From the NCBI RefSeq assembly GCF_017316305.2, contig NZ_CP147250.1:186001-250000 (forward strand): DNA of 64,000 nucleotides, written 5' to 3'. Of the stretch, positions 17,729 to 27,394 are shown in pieces. The position numbers and the translations under genes were made by a program. Origin of the DNA: Enterococcus sp. DIV1094. GTDB taxonomy: Bacteria > Bacillota > Bacilli > Lactobacillales > Enterococcaceae. Below the pieces are notes generated by a model. That model searched no databases, had not been told where the DNA came from, and saw only the letters and a list, made by a program, of their open reading frames with translations. The stretch's first letter is position 1, and each line of letters begins with the position of its first letter.

Positions 17729-17991
17729 AGATTCACTCCATGGTTTGAGAGATAGTCTTTAACGATCACTTCCATGATTTCATCGCGTTCATGACGACGG
17801 ATCAAATTCCTTGCATCACGATAACGAGGAATGTAGGCCGGGTCTCCAGAAAGCAAGTAGCCCACAATCTGGTTGATTGGATTGTAGCCTTTTTCTTCCA
17901 AAGCCCGATAAACGATCGCTAATGTTTCGCTGACTTCTTTTTTACGACTATCATCAAAACCAAAACGTACGGTTTCATCTGTAAAACCCAT
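17725..17991 (-). CDS. ireB: IreB family regulatory phosphoprotein (DUF965)
   Basis: An 88-aa protein matching IreB almost end to end: [42 protein letters not shown], and [21 protein letters not shown]. In E. faecalis IreB is a phosphorylation target of the kinase IreK and negatively controls intrinsic cephalosporin resistance. The Thr near residue 4-7 lies in the region phosphorylated there. It is the first visible gene of the ireB-ruvX-DUF1292 cluster. alaS, often upstream, is not in this window. Confidence 0.93.
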   Translation of the reverse strand: MGFTDETVRFGFDDSRKKEVSETLAIVYRALEEKGYNPINQIVGYLLSGDPAYIPRYRDARNLIRRHERDEIMEVIVKDYLSNHGVNL

Positions 17992-18250
17992 GATTCTACA
18001 CCTCTTTCCGCAGGGTAGTCAAATTACCCTCTACACCCTTTATTTTACTCGAAATGTGGCAAAACTACAAATAAATATTCTAACTTAGTCAGAAATATAA
18101 AAATAATAATGATTTCTTATTTTGATTGCATCGATTCCAACATTTGTGAGTAGACTTTCTTACAGTATACGTGATATTGACTTAAAAATAAGCCTTTTCT
18201 CTGTTTTTTCAAAAAATTCACAAAATATTCAAATAACGGACACGCATTGA

Positions 18251-18970
18251 TTATGTTTTCTTGGCTTGACCCGTTTGATAGTTGATCGTATAGCCATCTT
18301 GGACATTATAAATAAAAACATTGAAAGAGATTTGGTTATCTTCAATACTTTGTGCCTCTAACTGAACACCTCGTGCCACTAGTTCATCATCTTCAAAATG
18401 TGGGGTTACTCGATAGCGAACATGATGATTTGTTTCTTTGATGTATGCGGCAATATCGTTCTCATGTGCAAGCATATAAGGGGTATTTAACGAACGTGTC
18501 CCCGTCATCAGATTTTTGATGTTATTATTTTGTCCAGTCAGCTGAAAACCTATCAAATGGCTTCGATTGTACAACCACTGTCCATCACTTAATTTTTTTT
18601 GCTTCCAACCTGTGGGATCGATATAAAGAGACTCACGCTTTTCTTTAGGAAACATCTCTTTTCCTAACATGGCATTTGCTTGGCCCACGCGATTCAAGCG
18701 GTCGATATCGGAATAGCTTTCCCACGTTCCTTTTTCTAAACTCAGTTCTTCTTCTGTAAAGGTTGGTTTATTGTGATTGATTTCGATTTCTTGATGTGTT
18801 CCATCATATTCTGGAACATTCGCTACTTGTGACACTTGAGGTTTTGAATCAAATAAACCTGTAATCTGTTGAATGAGATCAGAGTCTTTCTGGGTAGTGG
18901 AGATCCCTAATGCGCCCGCTAAAAGGGCAACAGCGACTCCTACGATTGCTTTCGTTGTTTTTTTGTTCAT
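18251..18970 (-). CDS. Secreted or membrane-anchored DNA/RNA non-specific endonuclease
   Basis: A 239-aa protein with a short basic N-terminus and a hydrophobic stretch (AIVGVAVALLAGALGIS, about 8-25) acting as signal or anchor. A beta-beta-alpha-metal nuclease domain follows (about 75-230). The active-site motif is NRSHLIGFQLTG near residue 118, the streptococcal-DNase-type variant of DRGH, with the metal Asn in GQNNNIKNLMTGT. The C-terminus gives NVFIYNVQDGYTINYQTG, as in lactic-acid-bacterial DNases. It likely degrades extracellular DNA. The gene is single, with no partner. Confidence 0.87.
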   Translation of the reverse strand: MNKKTTKAIVGVAVALLAGALGISTTQKDSDLIQQITGLFDSKPQVSQVANVPEYDGTHQEIEINHNKPTFTEEELSLEKGTWESYSDIDRLNRVGQANAMLGKEMFPKEKRESLYIDPTGWKQKKLSDGQWLYNRSHLIGFQLTGQNNNIKNLMTGTRSLNTPYMLAHENDIAAYIKETNHHVRYRVTPHFEDDELVARGVQLEAQSIEDNQISFNVFIYNVQDGYTINYQTGQAKKT

Positions 18971-19176
18971 ATATCTACTCCTTTATTCCGTTGAACTCCA
19001 TAAATCTTAACATACGTTCCCCTTTTTATAAATAGAGAAGTACTTTAACTCCTTCAAAAGTTAGATACGCACTTTTAATCAAATTACTGAAATAAACGTA
19101 TAAAGGCCATTTGATACCGCTCGTTCGTTAAGTCGTTTAAAATTGGAGAAACGCTGTTCTTAAAAAATGACAATCA

Positions 19177-19234
19177 GAAATAAGCGTGCATCCCCAAAAT
19201 CGGCAAAGCAATTTCAGGGGTGCACGCTTATTTC
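19177..19234. repeat. Long GC-richer inverted repeat in spacer
   Basis: GAAATAAGCGTGCA (19177-19190) is perfectly complementary to TGCACGCTTATTTC (19221-19234), with CCCC/GGGG extending the stem inward across one mismatch and a loop of about 20 nt. No T-tract follows on either side. It lies between the nuclease and the PH-like gene, in a 250-nt gap with nothing else evident. Confidence 0.6.
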
Positions 19235-19276
19235 TCGGAGTTGAGCAACTAAATGAATACTTCCTTTTTCCTATGA

Positions 19277-19636
19277 CTATCTGTTCATTGCCTGTTCAAT
19301 CATCGCCACTGTTGCTTGTGGATCTTCTACACCTATGATGAGACGGCTGAATTCTTCATCTTTTAATGTGATCACGACTGCATCTTCTTTTCTCTTGAGA
19401 TCATAGAATATTTTGTTTGAGTCTTGGACGAACGTCCCTGCAAAGTAGTGACCATATGCGTCAACACCTACTCTTTTTTCACCAAATTTTGGTGTATCTT
19501 CCCACACATCCGGATCGGCTGTGGCCCCCATCACATTGGTCAAAGGGGTAGCGATCTCACTTTTCATCGCCCAAAGTTTTCTTGCTCCTTCCATGCTGAT
19601 GATCAATTGATCATTTTTGATTTCAACTTTAGCCAT
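19277..19636 (-). CDS. Small PH-domain-like protein of unknown function
   Basis: A 119-aa soluble protein, MAKVEIKNDQLIISMEGARKLWAMKSEI..., with a beta-strand-rich start, then TPKFGEKRVGVDAYGHYFAGTF and VVITLKDEEFSRLIIGVEDPQATVAMIEQAM. The pattern resembles small bacterial PH-like proteins (SunI/YnzG group) that end in 'VEDPE.TVE.I'. It starts 3 nt after the stop of a short TetR regulator and is surely co-transcribed with it. The function is unknown; I assign the fold from pattern only. Confidence 0.75.
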   Translation of the reverse strand: MAKVEIKNDQLIISMEGARKLWAMKSEIATPLTNVMGATADPDVWEDTPKFGEKRVGVDAYGHYFAGTFVQDSNKIFYDLKRKEDAVVITLKDEEFSRLIIGVEDPQATVAMIEQAMNR

Positions 19637-19639
19637 TTT

Positions 19640-20029
19640 CTACTTCTCCTCTCTTTTGATAAGATTCCCTCGAAGCATGATTCGCTTGGCAATGATCGTC
19701 TCAATCGGAATCTTGTTCTTCTTTTCTAATTCGGCGATGACATTCGTTGCGAGTTTGTTCACTTCCTTGTCATCAGCTGACCGTTCTAATAAAGCAACGA
19801 TCAACAAATCAATCAATCCTTCTTTACTGCTAGCGTCACATTCTGCCACATAGTTGAAGCAAGTTCTAAATAAACCAGCTTTACTATAATAAGCAGAATA
19901 TAAACTGCCTCGAAGCAAACCAGTGGCTTTTACCAACTGACTGATTGATGTTCCTGCATACCCATTTTTAGCAAATACTTTGGCTGCTTCTGTCAAAACT
20001 GTTTCTTCGTTAAATTCTCTTATTCTTCC
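19640..20029 (-). CDS. TetR/AcrR-family regulator, short form
   Basis: A 129-aa protein with a clear TetR DNA-binding domain (FNEETVLTEAAKVFAKNGYAGTSISQLVKATGL, LRGSLYSAYYSKAGLF; about 6-55). The C-terminal ligand domain is only about 70 aa instead of the usual 130-150. The start at 20029 (MGRIREF) is preferred over the upstream frame start at 20071. The stop is followed after 3 nt by the PH-like gene. The short C-terminus may be natural or a truncation; no open continuation was seen in the next frame. Confidence 0.82.
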   Translation of the reverse strand, partial: GRIREFNEETVLTEAAKVFAKNGYAGTSISQLVKATGLLRGSLYSAYYSKAGLFRTCFNYVAECDASSKEGLIDLLIVALLERSADDKEVNKLATNVIAELEKKNKIPIETIIAKRIMLRGNLIKREEK

Positions 20030-20206
20030 CATATCCTGATTATGCCATATTCTTGAACGATTGGTCAACAATATAGAAGAAAGCTTTCTTTATCTTAAAC
20101 ATTTGAAGGTACTTCTCATATTTAAAAGGCAATTTCTCTTTTTATACGTTTTATCGTTTTTTTGTAGTAAAATAAATTCAAGAAAATAATCATTGGAGAA
20201 TTTATC

Positions 20207-20959
20207 ATGCCAGAAAGAGATTTGGATTTATTACTTAATACCTGTTTGCTAGCCGGAAAAATCATGACGGAAAGCAACGCAGAGATGTACCGTGTAGAAG
20301 ATACGATGAGCCGGATCGCTTCTGCTTCAGGAAATTATCGCTTAGTCAGCTATGTGACCCAAACAGGGCTATTTATCGGCTTTGATCGGACTTCTACGAT
20401 CCGTATGGAACAAATCACTAATCGGACGATCAATTTAGAAAGAGTCGTCAAGGTCAATAACTTATCGCGAAAGTATGTCGCCAATGAATTGACTTTGGAA
20501 GAACTCTATCAAGAGTTACAAGAAGTCGAGAAAGATCGGCGGATGTTCCCAGTATGGCTGCAAATCATCAGTGCTGCGATCATTAGTGGTACGATCATGA
20601 TTTTATTTGGTGGTGAATTGCAGGATTTGCCGATCACTTTGCTGATCGGTGGCGTTGGTTACATTGTTTATCTTTGTAGTTTACGATTTTTTAGGATCAA
20701 GTTTTTAGCTGAATTTCTATCCTCATTGATTATCGGTATTGCCGCCATTTTGAGTGTGCGTCTAGGGATCGGTCTCAATCAGGATTTGATCATCATTGGG
20801 TGTGTCATGCCATTGGTTCCTGGTGTTCAGATCACCAATGCGATTCGCGATTTGTTAGCAGGTCATTATGTTTCAGGCGTTTCTCGTGGAACCGAAGCCA
20901 TGATGACTGCTGCAATGATCGGCTTTGCGATCGCCTTTATCTTTCAAATTTTCTACTAA
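20207..20959 (+). CDS. Threonine/serine exporter family protein, YjjP-like (DUF1212)
   Basis: A 250-aa protein with a soluble N-terminal half (LLLNTCLLAGKIMTESNAEMYRVEDTMSRIA, typical ThrE N-terminus) and five hydrophobic segments after about residue 120. The motif CVMPLVPGVQITNAIRDLLAGHYVSG is diagnostic. With the next gene it makes a split ThrE; in E. coli YjjP/YjjB export succinate, and ThrE exports threonine and serine. The substrate here is unknown. It begins the two-gene operon, with 15 nt to the partner. Confidence 0.87.
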   Translation: MPERDLDLLLNTCLLAGKIMTESNAEMYRVEDTMSRIASASGNYRLVSYVTQTGLFIGFDRTSTIRMEQITNRTINLERVVKVNNLSRKYVANELTLEELYQELQEVEKDRRMFPVWLQIISAAIISGTIMILFGGELQDLPITLLIGGVGYIVYLCSLRFFRIKFLAEFLSSLIIGIAAILSVRLGIGLNQDLIIIGCVMPLVPGVQITNAIRDLLAGHYVSGVSRGTEAMMTAAMIGFAIAFIFQIFY

Positions 20960-20974
20960 GAAAGGAATTTATCC

Positions 20975-21448
20975 ATGTGGCATGTAATCATTCAATTTTC
21001 TTTTAGTTTTTTAGCGACTGCGGCTTTTGCAATCATCACGAACGTTCCAAGGAGAGCTTTGATCTGGTGTGGATTCGCTGGAGCAATCGGTTGGATGATC
21101 TATTGGTTGTGTCTGGATATGGGCGGTGGAGCGGCTTTAGGCTCACTATTAGGTTCCTTAGGTGTTGCTTTTGCCAGTGATCTTTTTTCTAAGCAATTGA
21201 AAATGCCTGTCACGATCTTCAATATTCCTGGCATGGTACCGCTAGTTCCTGGAGGATTAGCCTATCAAGCAGTTCGCAGTTTAGTTACGGGTGCTTATCA
21301 AGATGCGGCATTTTTCACTGTTCAAGCCATCATGATCGCAGGGGCGATTGCCTTAGGTTTAGTGATCTCTGAGGTCTTCAACCATAATATCCGCAGTTTC
21401 AAACTGAAACGTGAAGCGATCGTATTGAAACGTCGCAAAAAAAAATGA
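20975..21448 (+). CDS. Threonine/serine exporter family protein, YjjB-like (DUF3815)
   Basis: A 157-aa membrane protein with four hydrophobic segments and the family motif FNIPGMVPLVPGGLAYQAVRSLVTGAYQDA. It mirrors the PLVPG motif of the upstream partner, and both halves together resemble ThrE. A basic tail (KREAIVLKRRKKK) faces the cytoplasm. The gene ends 38 nt before a strong terminator. Confidence 0.87.
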   Translation: MWHVIIQFSFSFLATAAFAIITNVPRRALIWCGFAGAIGWMIYWLCLDMGGGAALGSLLGSLGVAFASDLFSKQLKMPVTIFNIPGMVPLVPGGLAYQAVRSLVTGAYQDAAFFTVQAIMIAGAIALGLVISEVFNHNIRSFKLKREAIVLKRRKKK

Positions 21449-21485
21449 TTTTTAGTTGTTGTGGCATTTTATTTTTACAAAATTA

Positions 21486-21538
21486 AAAGCGATAAAAGAC
21501 TAATCTTACAAAGATTTTGTCTTTTATCGCTTTTTTAT
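21486..21538 (+). terminator. Terminator between exporter operon and convergent permease operon
   Basis: AAAGCGATAAAAGAC pairs with GTCTTTTATCGCTTT around a loop of about 18 nt, followed by a T-run. It may work in both directions between the convergent genes. Confidence 0.85.
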
Positions 21539-21576
21539 CTGGATAGTCGTATCAAAACTCTGTTTCACAGGTTCAG

Positions 21577-22416
21577 CTAAAATGCCCGATACACATACTG
21601 ATTTTCAGGCGCAGTGATTTTCTCTGCTTTTGTCACAACGACTGAAGGAATCTCTCGTTTGAATGGCTGGTAAAAATCCGTTTGGATCGTTCCTTCAACT
21701 TTGTACCAGTCATCATTTTGCACGGTCATTCCCTCTGGCAGATGAGTCAGCAAGCCAAACACGCCTGAATCGGCAACACAATGGATGATCCCAAATCGAA
21801 AGAGAAATGTATCAGTAACATTGTCATTTTTCGACTGATAGATAAAGCCTTCATAAGAAACTTTTTTACCAATAAATTCACTTGGATAATTGTAGATCAA
21901 TTCCATGATCTCCAAATAGTTCTCATCAGTGATCACAATCTTTTGCTCGTCCTCATACTTATCTTTCAACTCATTCATCTGGTCTTGATAATCAGATTTA
22001 TTGAAATAGATACTGGTATCCGGCTTCAGATATTGCGTTTGTATTTGTGGATCACCGACAGATTCTTTACTTAATGGGAAGTTGAAGCCTTTCGCTTCAA
22101 CGATCGTCGTGTTTAGGCTGACAGTCGGAAATAATGTGCCAACGACGATTGGCAGTGCCAATAAAAGATAAGCAATCAATCGTTGATACAGTTTGCTTAA
22201 TCCGTGATCATGCGAATCATGTGACTCATGCGCTACTTTTTTTCCATCTGCTTTTACCCAAAGATATAACTGGACTAAAGCTAATAAAGCCGATAAAACC
22301 ATGGACAATACTGCCAAATAACGATAATGGACATTGATATATTGATCTAAGCGCCCTGATACTTGAAGATACATCATCATTTCAAAATAACCAGATAAAA
22401 TCAAAAATCGCAGCAT
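21577..22416 (-). CDS. TIGR03943-family membrane protein (YcgQ-like)
   Basis: A 279-aa protein with N-terminal hydrophobic segments (about 1-15, 32-55, 85-102), a His/Asp-rich loop (HESHDSHDHG near 64-73) and a long extracellular C-terminal domain. That domain holds GKKVSYEGFIYQ, FGIIHCVADSGVFGLLTHLP and WYKVEGTI, typical of TIGR03943/DUF1980. It always travels with a DUF318-type permease, which precedes it here by 10 nt. The role is unknown; a metal or small-solute pathway is suggested by the His-rich loop and the conserved HC.AD motif. No regulator site was identified. Confidence 0.82.
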   Translation of the reverse strand: MLRFLILSGYFEMMMYLQVSGRLDQYINVHYRYLAVLSMVLSALLALVQLYLWVKADGKKVAHESHDSHDHGLSKLYQRLIAYLLLALPIVVGTLFPTVSLNTTIVEAKGFNFPLSKESVGDPQIQTQYLKPDTSIYFNKSDYQDQMNELKDKYEDEQKIVITDENYLEIMELIYNYPSEFIGKKVSYEGFIYQSKNDNVTDTFLFRFGIIHCVADSGVFGLLTHLPEGMTVQNDDWYKVEGTIQTDFYQPFKREIPSVVVTKAEKITAPENQYVYRAF

Positions 22417-22426
22417 CTTTCTCCTC

Positions 22427-23344
22427 CTAAATAAATAGTGTAAAGCCGATCACACTTAATGTGACCAGACCGATCAATGAAACGATGAAGCGAGTTTTGA
22501 AGTAACGTTTCATCATCAATAGGTTTTTGATATCCACCATTGGTCCAAAAACTAAAAATGCAACAACTGGTGCTGTACCAAAAAGACTTAGTAAAGAAGA
22601 ACCAATAAAAGCATCTGCTTCGGAACAAAGTGACATTGTAAAGGCTAATAACAGCATGATCAAAATAGCTAATAATTTTGTTGATCCTAAAGTCAGCATC
22701 ACTCGAGTAGGTAAGTAGGTTTGCATTGCCGCTGCAATCAACCCACCAAGGATCAAATAGCGTCCTGTATCGAAGAATTCATCAATCGAATGAGTCAAGA
22801 CATGTAAGACTTGATGACCCCATTTGCGCGGGCCAACTGACTCGTTTTCTTCATGTGTATGGTGCGCAGGTTCAACTGCCTCTGGATCAAACGGCAATTT
22901 TAAAATCGTTCCTTTTTGGATATAGGCTAACCAAATACCTACGATCAACGCCACAATGAAACTGCCCAACATACGAAGTCCCGCCATCTTCCACGTATTA
23001 CCGAATGCAATAAATGTTGAAAAGATCACGACTGGATTAATGATCGGTGCAGTCAACATAAAAGCAAAAGCGGTGTGCACGGGAACACCTTTTTTAACGA
23101 ACTGATGCACGATGGGAATGATTCCACATTCACAAGAGGGAAAGAAAAAGCCTAGAATCGAACCAACGATAATGGATAAAAAGCGGTTTTTAGGTAGCCA
23201 CCGCTTCACACGTTCGGGGGTCAAAAATACTTGTAATGCGCCTGAGATGATACATCCCAATAATACAAACGGCAAGGCTTCGATAACGATCGACAAAAAA
23301 ATCGTCCCCATCTGCAATACCGAATTTGGAATAAATGAAAACAT
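22427..23344 (-). CDS. Permease, DUF318/ArsP-like (YcgR-like)
   Basis: A 305-aa polytopic permease of the predicted-permease (ArsP/YraQ) family. The hallmark FFPSCECGIIPIVHQFVKKGVPVHTAFAFMLTAPIINPVVI lies near 70-110 with conserved Cys pair and Pro residues. A repeat half follows with SLCSEADAFIGSSLLSLFGTAPVVAFLVFGPMVDIKN. A His-rich linker (EPAHHTHEENE) separates the halves. The ATG at 23344 has AAGGAG at 7 nt. It is expected to act with the TIGR03943 protein; the substrate is unknown. Confidence 0.85.
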   Translation of the reverse strand: MFSFIPNSVLQMGTIFLSIVIEALPFVLLGCIISGALQVFLTPERVKRWLPKNRFLSIIVGSILGFFFPSCECGIIPIVHQFVKKGVPVHTAFAFMLTAPIINPVVIFSTFIAFGNTWKMAGLRMLGSFIVALIVGIWLAYIQKGTILKLPFDPEAVEPAHHTHEENESVGPRKWGHQVLHVLTHSIDEFFDTGRYLILGGLIAAAMQTYLPTRVMLTLGSTKLLAILIMLLLAFTMSLCSEADAFIGSSLLSLFGTAPVVAFLVFGPMVDIKNLLMMKRYFKTRFIVSLIGLVTLSVIGFTLFI

Positions 23345-23623
23345 ATAATTTCTCCTTGTCATTTGAACTTCATTCGCCCATCAATATACGCTTTTCTACG
23401 GCAAAATACAAGAAACCTTAAATTTTTTTCAGAAGTTTAAGAAATCAAAAAAGCTTTTTTATTGACATTTTCCTCTTATGGATTTATTTTTAGCACAGTC
23501 AAGAAATCGATTCATCCCAAAAATCAGCGAATCCTTGTCACCTTTTTTGATTTGCTCATGGTTGAATCCTTTTTCACAAACGAATTAATGAACTACCAGA
23601 AGCAACTTTGAGGAGCTATCATA

Positions 23624-23968
23624 ATGAAAAAAACGATTGATTTATCTGAAGTCCAAAAGACAATCCAAGAAGAACCGACTGTCGTTGTGGCGATTTCCAC
23701 ACCCGATTGCAGCGTTTGTCATGCAGTAATGCCAAAGCTAGAACAGCTATTGACCCATTATCCTTTTCCAGCGTACGATTTAGATGCCTTTGAGACCCCA
23801 GAAGTTGCTGGTACATTTCAAGCATTGACCGCACCAGTGATCTTGCTCTTTCATCGTGGAAAAGAAGTCGAGCGCCAAGCACGGTTTATTCGTTTTGAAG
23901 AACTGACAAAACGCTTAGATCAACTAAGTCTATCCGGTGAGCAAGTCAGCTATGATACTTTATTCTAG
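23624..23968 (+). CDS. Thioredoxin-like protein
   Basis: A 114-aa single thioredoxin fold with active site CSVC (Cys29, Cys32) in AISTPDCSVCHAVMPKLEQLL and the cis-Pro region APVILLFHRGKEV near 70. There is no signal peptide, so it is cytoplasmic. The CSVC dipeptide differs from the CGPC of housekeeping thioredoxin. It is transcribed alone, divergent from the permease operon and convergent with the UvrA-like gene. It could serve as a peroxide or disulfide reductase. Confidence 0.85.
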   Translation: MKKTIDLSEVQKTIQEEPTVVVAISTPDCSVCHAVMPKLEQLLTHYPFPAYDLDAFETPEVAGTFQALTAPVILLFHRGKEVERQARFIRFEELTKRLDQLSLSGEQVSYDTLF

Positions 23969-23974
23969 TAATAT

Positions 23975-24020
23975 AAAAAGCTACAAGTCATTTTCATACA
24001 CGAATGACTTGTAGCTTTTT
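23975..24020. terminator. Bidirectional terminator
   Basis: AAAAAGCTACAAGTCATT (23975-23992) is fully complementary to AATGACTTGTAGCTTTTT (24003-24020). A-runs and T-runs on both sides suit termination of both convergent genes. Confidence 0.9.
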
Positions 24021-24023
24021 TAG

Positions 24024-26267
24024 TTAAACACCCATTAAATAACGAGCGGTGATCGATTGTTTACAAGTACTGATATTTTCAGGGATTCCTTCATAAAGGA
24101 TCTCTCCTCCACGTATTCCCCCATCTATCCCTACGTCGATCAACCAGTCTGCCGCCTTCATGATCTCTAAATTATGCTCAATGACGATGACTGTATTGCC
24201 TTTATTGACCAACCGTTCGATGATGTCCAAAATACTCTTGATATCTGCCATGTGTAAACCTGTTGTAGGCTCATCCATAATGTAGATATTCCCTTTTTTG
24301 CTTAACTCCTTCGCAAGTTTCAAACGTTGACATTCTCCACCAGACAACGTATTCAATGGTTGTCCTAATGTCATGTAGCCTAATCCTACTTCTAAAATTT
24401 GCTTTAGTTTTCGTTGGATCGATTTTTCTTCAAAGAATCCCACAGCTTCAGTAATACTCATTGCCAACACTTCATCAATCGATTTCTCTTTTAATTTATA
24501 TTGATACACTTCTTCTTTGAACCGTTTGCCGCCACAAGCTTGGCAAAGGATCTCAACAGAATCCATGAAAGATAATTCCATTTTGATATGGCCATGTCCT
24601 TTACATGTTTCACAGGCGCCTTCTGAATTATAAGAGAATAGTCCGGCAGACACATTATTTTCTGCCGAGAAAACCTTACGGATATCATTCATGATCCCTG
24701 AATAAGTTGCTGGATTGGAACGAATATTCCCTGCAACAGCTGACTGATCGATCGTGATCGCCTCTGGATATTCTTTCGCAAACACCCCATTCACCAAACT
24801 ACTCTTGCCTGATCCTGCCACTCCAGTCACTACTGTAAAAACACCTAAAGGCACTTTAAGAGAAGTATGTTTCAGATTATGCAAGGTAGATTTTGTCGTC
24901 TCGATAAAGTCATTCGTCTTTCTAGGTTCAGATTTGAAATCTGCCATTTGGCCAAATGCTTTCCCAGTCAACGTATCTGAAACGAGTAACCCTTCGTAAC
25001 TCCCTTCATAGGTGATGTGGCCGCCATTTTTTCCAGCTCTTGGTCCTACGTCAATGATATGATCTGCCACTTTGATCACATCAGGGTCATGTTCTACAAC
25101 GATCACTGTGTTTCCTTTATCGCGTAACTTGATCAACAACTCGTTCAACCGATGGACATCTCTTGGATGCAGACCAATGCTTGGCTCATCAAAGATATAG
25201 ATGACGTCGTTCAAACTAGAAGATAAGTGCTTGACCATTTTCACTCTTTGACTTTCTCCTCCAGACAAGGTAGCTGTCTCCCGATTTAAAGAAACATAGT
25301 CTAAACCGATGTTGATCAGGTCTTGCAAACGTGATTGTAGATTTTTCAATACTGGTTGGATCATTTCATCTGTGATCTCGGATAATATTTCTAAAAGTTC
25401 ATCCAATTGCATCGCTAAGAAATCCGCGATGGAGTAGTCGTTGATCTTACAATCTAACACTTTTTGGTTAAAGCGTTTCCCCTGACATTCTGGACACGTT
25501 TGTTCGTCCATAAAAGCGGCAATTTTTTTCTGAGTTGTCGCAGAGCTTTCATTGCCTCCTTTGATATTCGAACGATTGAAACGAGCCACTAATCCTTCGT
25601 AGGTCGAACTCATCCCTTCCATATATAACGAATCGATTTTTTCTCCAGAAGCATACAGGAATTTTGCCATTTCCTCTTTTGAGTAGTCCTTCAGAGGTTT
25701 ATCATTATCAAAAAAACCTGTGTTCGTGAAAGATTTCAATAACCAAGAACCAATTTTGTAACCCGGGAGTAGGATTGCTCCTTCATTCAATGACTTTTCT
25801 AGATCTAGTGCTTTGTCGAGATTTAACCCCACGATTCGTCCGATTCCTTCGCATGCCGGACACATTCCGTGAGGATCATTGAATGAAAAATTCCAAGCAG
25901 GGCCTAAGTAGGGTGTACCAATACGAGAAAAAAGTAGGCGGATCAGTGGATTGATATCTGTGATCGTTCCTAATGTCGAACGAGAATTCCCCCCTAGACG
26001 GCTTTGGTCTACGACGACTGCCATGGAGAGATTATCGATAGCATCAGCTTCTGGTTGACTATACTTAGGTAGGAAATTCTGTACGAATTTAGAAAAATTT
26101 TCGTTGAGCTGTCTACCAGCTTCTTGCGCAATCGTATCAAAAACGATTGAAGATTTACCTGAACCGGAGACCCCTGTAAAAATCGTGATTTTTCTTTTTG
26201 GAATCTGTAAATCAAAACCTTTTAGATTATTCTGTCTTGCATTATGTATCTTGATATATTCCTGCAT
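24024..26267 (-). CDS. UvrA-like ABC ATPase (class II UvrA / UvrA2)
   Basis: A 747-aa tandem ABC ATPase with two Walker A sites (GVSGSGKSS near 33 and GVAGSGKSS near 480) and two signatures (LSGGESQRVK, LSGGECQRLK). Zinc-finger cysteine pairs are CPACEGIG, CPECQGKRF, CETCKGHG and CQACGGKRF. UvrA proper is about 940 aa; loss of about 190 aa matches UvrA2-type proteins lacking the UvrB-binding region. These are linked to drug tolerance or auxiliary DNA damage handling rather than core excision repair. The ATG has GGGAGG at 7 nt. It is monocistronic. Confidence 0.87.
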   Translation of the reverse strand: MQEYIKIHNARQNNLKGFDLQIPKRKITIFTGVSGSGKSSIVFDTIAQEAGRQLNENFSKFVQNFLPKYSQPEADAIDNLSMAVVVDQSRLGGNSRSTLGTITDINPLIRLLFSRIGTPYLGPAWNFSFNDPHGMCPACEGIGRIVGLNLDKALDLEKSLNEGAILLPGYKIGSWLLKSFTNTGFFDNDKPLKDYSKEEMAKFLYASGEKIDSLYMEGMSSTYEGLVARFNRSNIKGGNESSATTQKKIAAFMDEQTCPECQGKRFNQKVLDCKINDYSIADFLAMQLDELLEILSEITDEMIQPVLKNLQSRLQDLINIGLDYVSLNRETATLSGGESQRVKMVKHLSSSLNDVIYIFDEPSIGLHPRDVHRLNELLIKLRDKGNTVIVVEHDPDVIKVADHIIDVGPRAGKNGGHITYEGSYEGLLVSDTLTGKAFGQMADFKSEPRKTNDFIETTKSTLHNLKHTSLKVPLGVFTVVTGVAGSGKSSLVNGVFAKEYPEAITIDQSAVAGNIRSNPATYSGIMNDIRKVFSAENNVSAGLFSYNSEGACETCKGHGHIKMELSFMDSVEILCQACGGKRFKEEVYQYKLKEKSIDEVLAMSITEAVGFFEEKSIQRKLKQILEVGLGYMTLGQPLNTLSGGECQRLKLAKELSKKGNIYIMDEPTTGLHMADIKSILDIIERLVNKGNTVIVIEHNLEIMKAADWLIDVGIDGGIRGGEILYEGIPENISTCKQSITARYLMGV

Positions 26268-26450
26268 TGCTGATCCTCCCGTATGCGCTTGATATTTTTT
26301 AGTGAACTATTATTATAACATAGAAACAAGGGATTCCTATAGTATATTTTCAAGATACTCTTCTTTTGCCAATCAAGTTTATCTCAGGAATATAAGCAAT
26401 CCCCGCTTTCATTTCTTTTCTTTATTATTTTCAAAAAAATATATAAAAAA

Positions 26451-26492
26451 AACAAACTATTTTTTCTGATGACCAGAAAAAAATAGTTTGTT
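26451..26492 (-). terminator. Terminator after rex
   Basis: AACAAACTATTTTTTCTG pairs with CAGAAAAAAATAGTTTGTT around a GATGA-type loop, with AT-rich flanks and a T-run on the minus strand, about 30 nt past the rex stop. Confidence 0.85.
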
Positions 26493-26521
26493 TACTTAAT
26501 TTGAACATTCTTTGCTTCTTT

Positions 26522-27178
26522 TTATTCGTGTTCTTCATTTTCATGTAAAGATGAGTCGGAATGCAAGAAATAGATCAATGTCTGTAATTCGTTTGTTAAA
26601 TCGACATTTTGGATCAATACTTCTGTTGGTGCATTTAGACGAGCAGATGTAAAGTTCAATATTCCTTTAACACCAGCTTCTGTCAAGCGGTTCACAACCT
26701 CTTGTGCTTTTTCGGCAGGAATCGTTAAGATCGCGACCTCGATTTGCTGGATCTTGATTTGTTCGATCATGTCATCCATCGGATATACAGGGATGCCATC
26801 CACGATGCGACCGACGATTTCAGGATTGACATCAAACGCACAGCTGACACGGATGCTATTACTTTGGTGGAATTTGTATTTCAATAAAGCACTTCCTAGA
26901 TTCCCCACCCCGATCAATGCGACATTCGTCAATTGATCATCATTCAATGTTTTTGCAAAGAAATGCATCAAGTCCTCTACATCATAGCCATAGCCGCGTT
27001 TACCCAGTTCTCCGAAATAGGAAAAGTCCCGACGGATCGTTGCGCTATCTACTTGGACTGCTTCACTTAGTTCAGTTGATGAAACTTTTTTCTTGCCTGC
27101 GTTATTCAAAATTCTTAAATAACGATAATATAAAGGAAGGCGTTTTGCCGTTGCCTTTGGAATTATATGGTCTTTCAC
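26522..27178 (-). CDS. rex: Redox-sensing transcriptional repressor Rex
   Basis: A 218-aa regulator with an N-terminal winged helix ([44 protein letters not shown]; about 6-75) and a Rossmann domain with [10 protein letters not shown] near 92 that senses NADH/NAD+. The C-terminal helix contains the swapped dimerisation region. In enterococci Rex controls fermentation genes and links to H2O2 handling, fitting the lactate and malate genes nearby. The start is a GTG at 27178 with GGAGG at 7 nt; an overlapping out-of-frame ATG ends after two codons. Confidence 0.93.
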   Translation of the reverse strand: MKDHIIPKATAKRLPLYYRYLRILNNAGKKKVSSTELSEAVQVDSATIRRDFSYFGELGKRGYGYDVEDLMHFFAKTLNDDQLTNVALIGVGNLGSALLKYKFHQSNSIRVSCAFDVNPEIVGRIVDGIPVYPMDDMIEQIKIQQIEVAILTIPAEKAQEVVNRLTEAGVKGILNFTSARLNAPTEVLIQNVDLTNELQTLIYFLHSDSSLHENEEHE

Positions 27179-27394
27179 TTCATTACCTCCACAGTATTTC
27201 TTCTCGATTTATACATCATATCAGTACTTGCACAAAAAAATCAATTTCGTTGCTCGTATATTGTGAATTTTTATTCTTATTCTCATTTTGGCATCCACTT
27301 AGAATCTCGCAGTAACTATGAATTTATGGTAGACTACAATAGAAAAAACAAGAGAAAATTCTAGGAGAATTCACAAAGTAGAAAAGAGGATTCG

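Noticed and set aside
24491..24688. Second-frame ORF inside the UvrA-like gene
   Set aside because: It is a shadow; the ABC motifs lie in the other frame.
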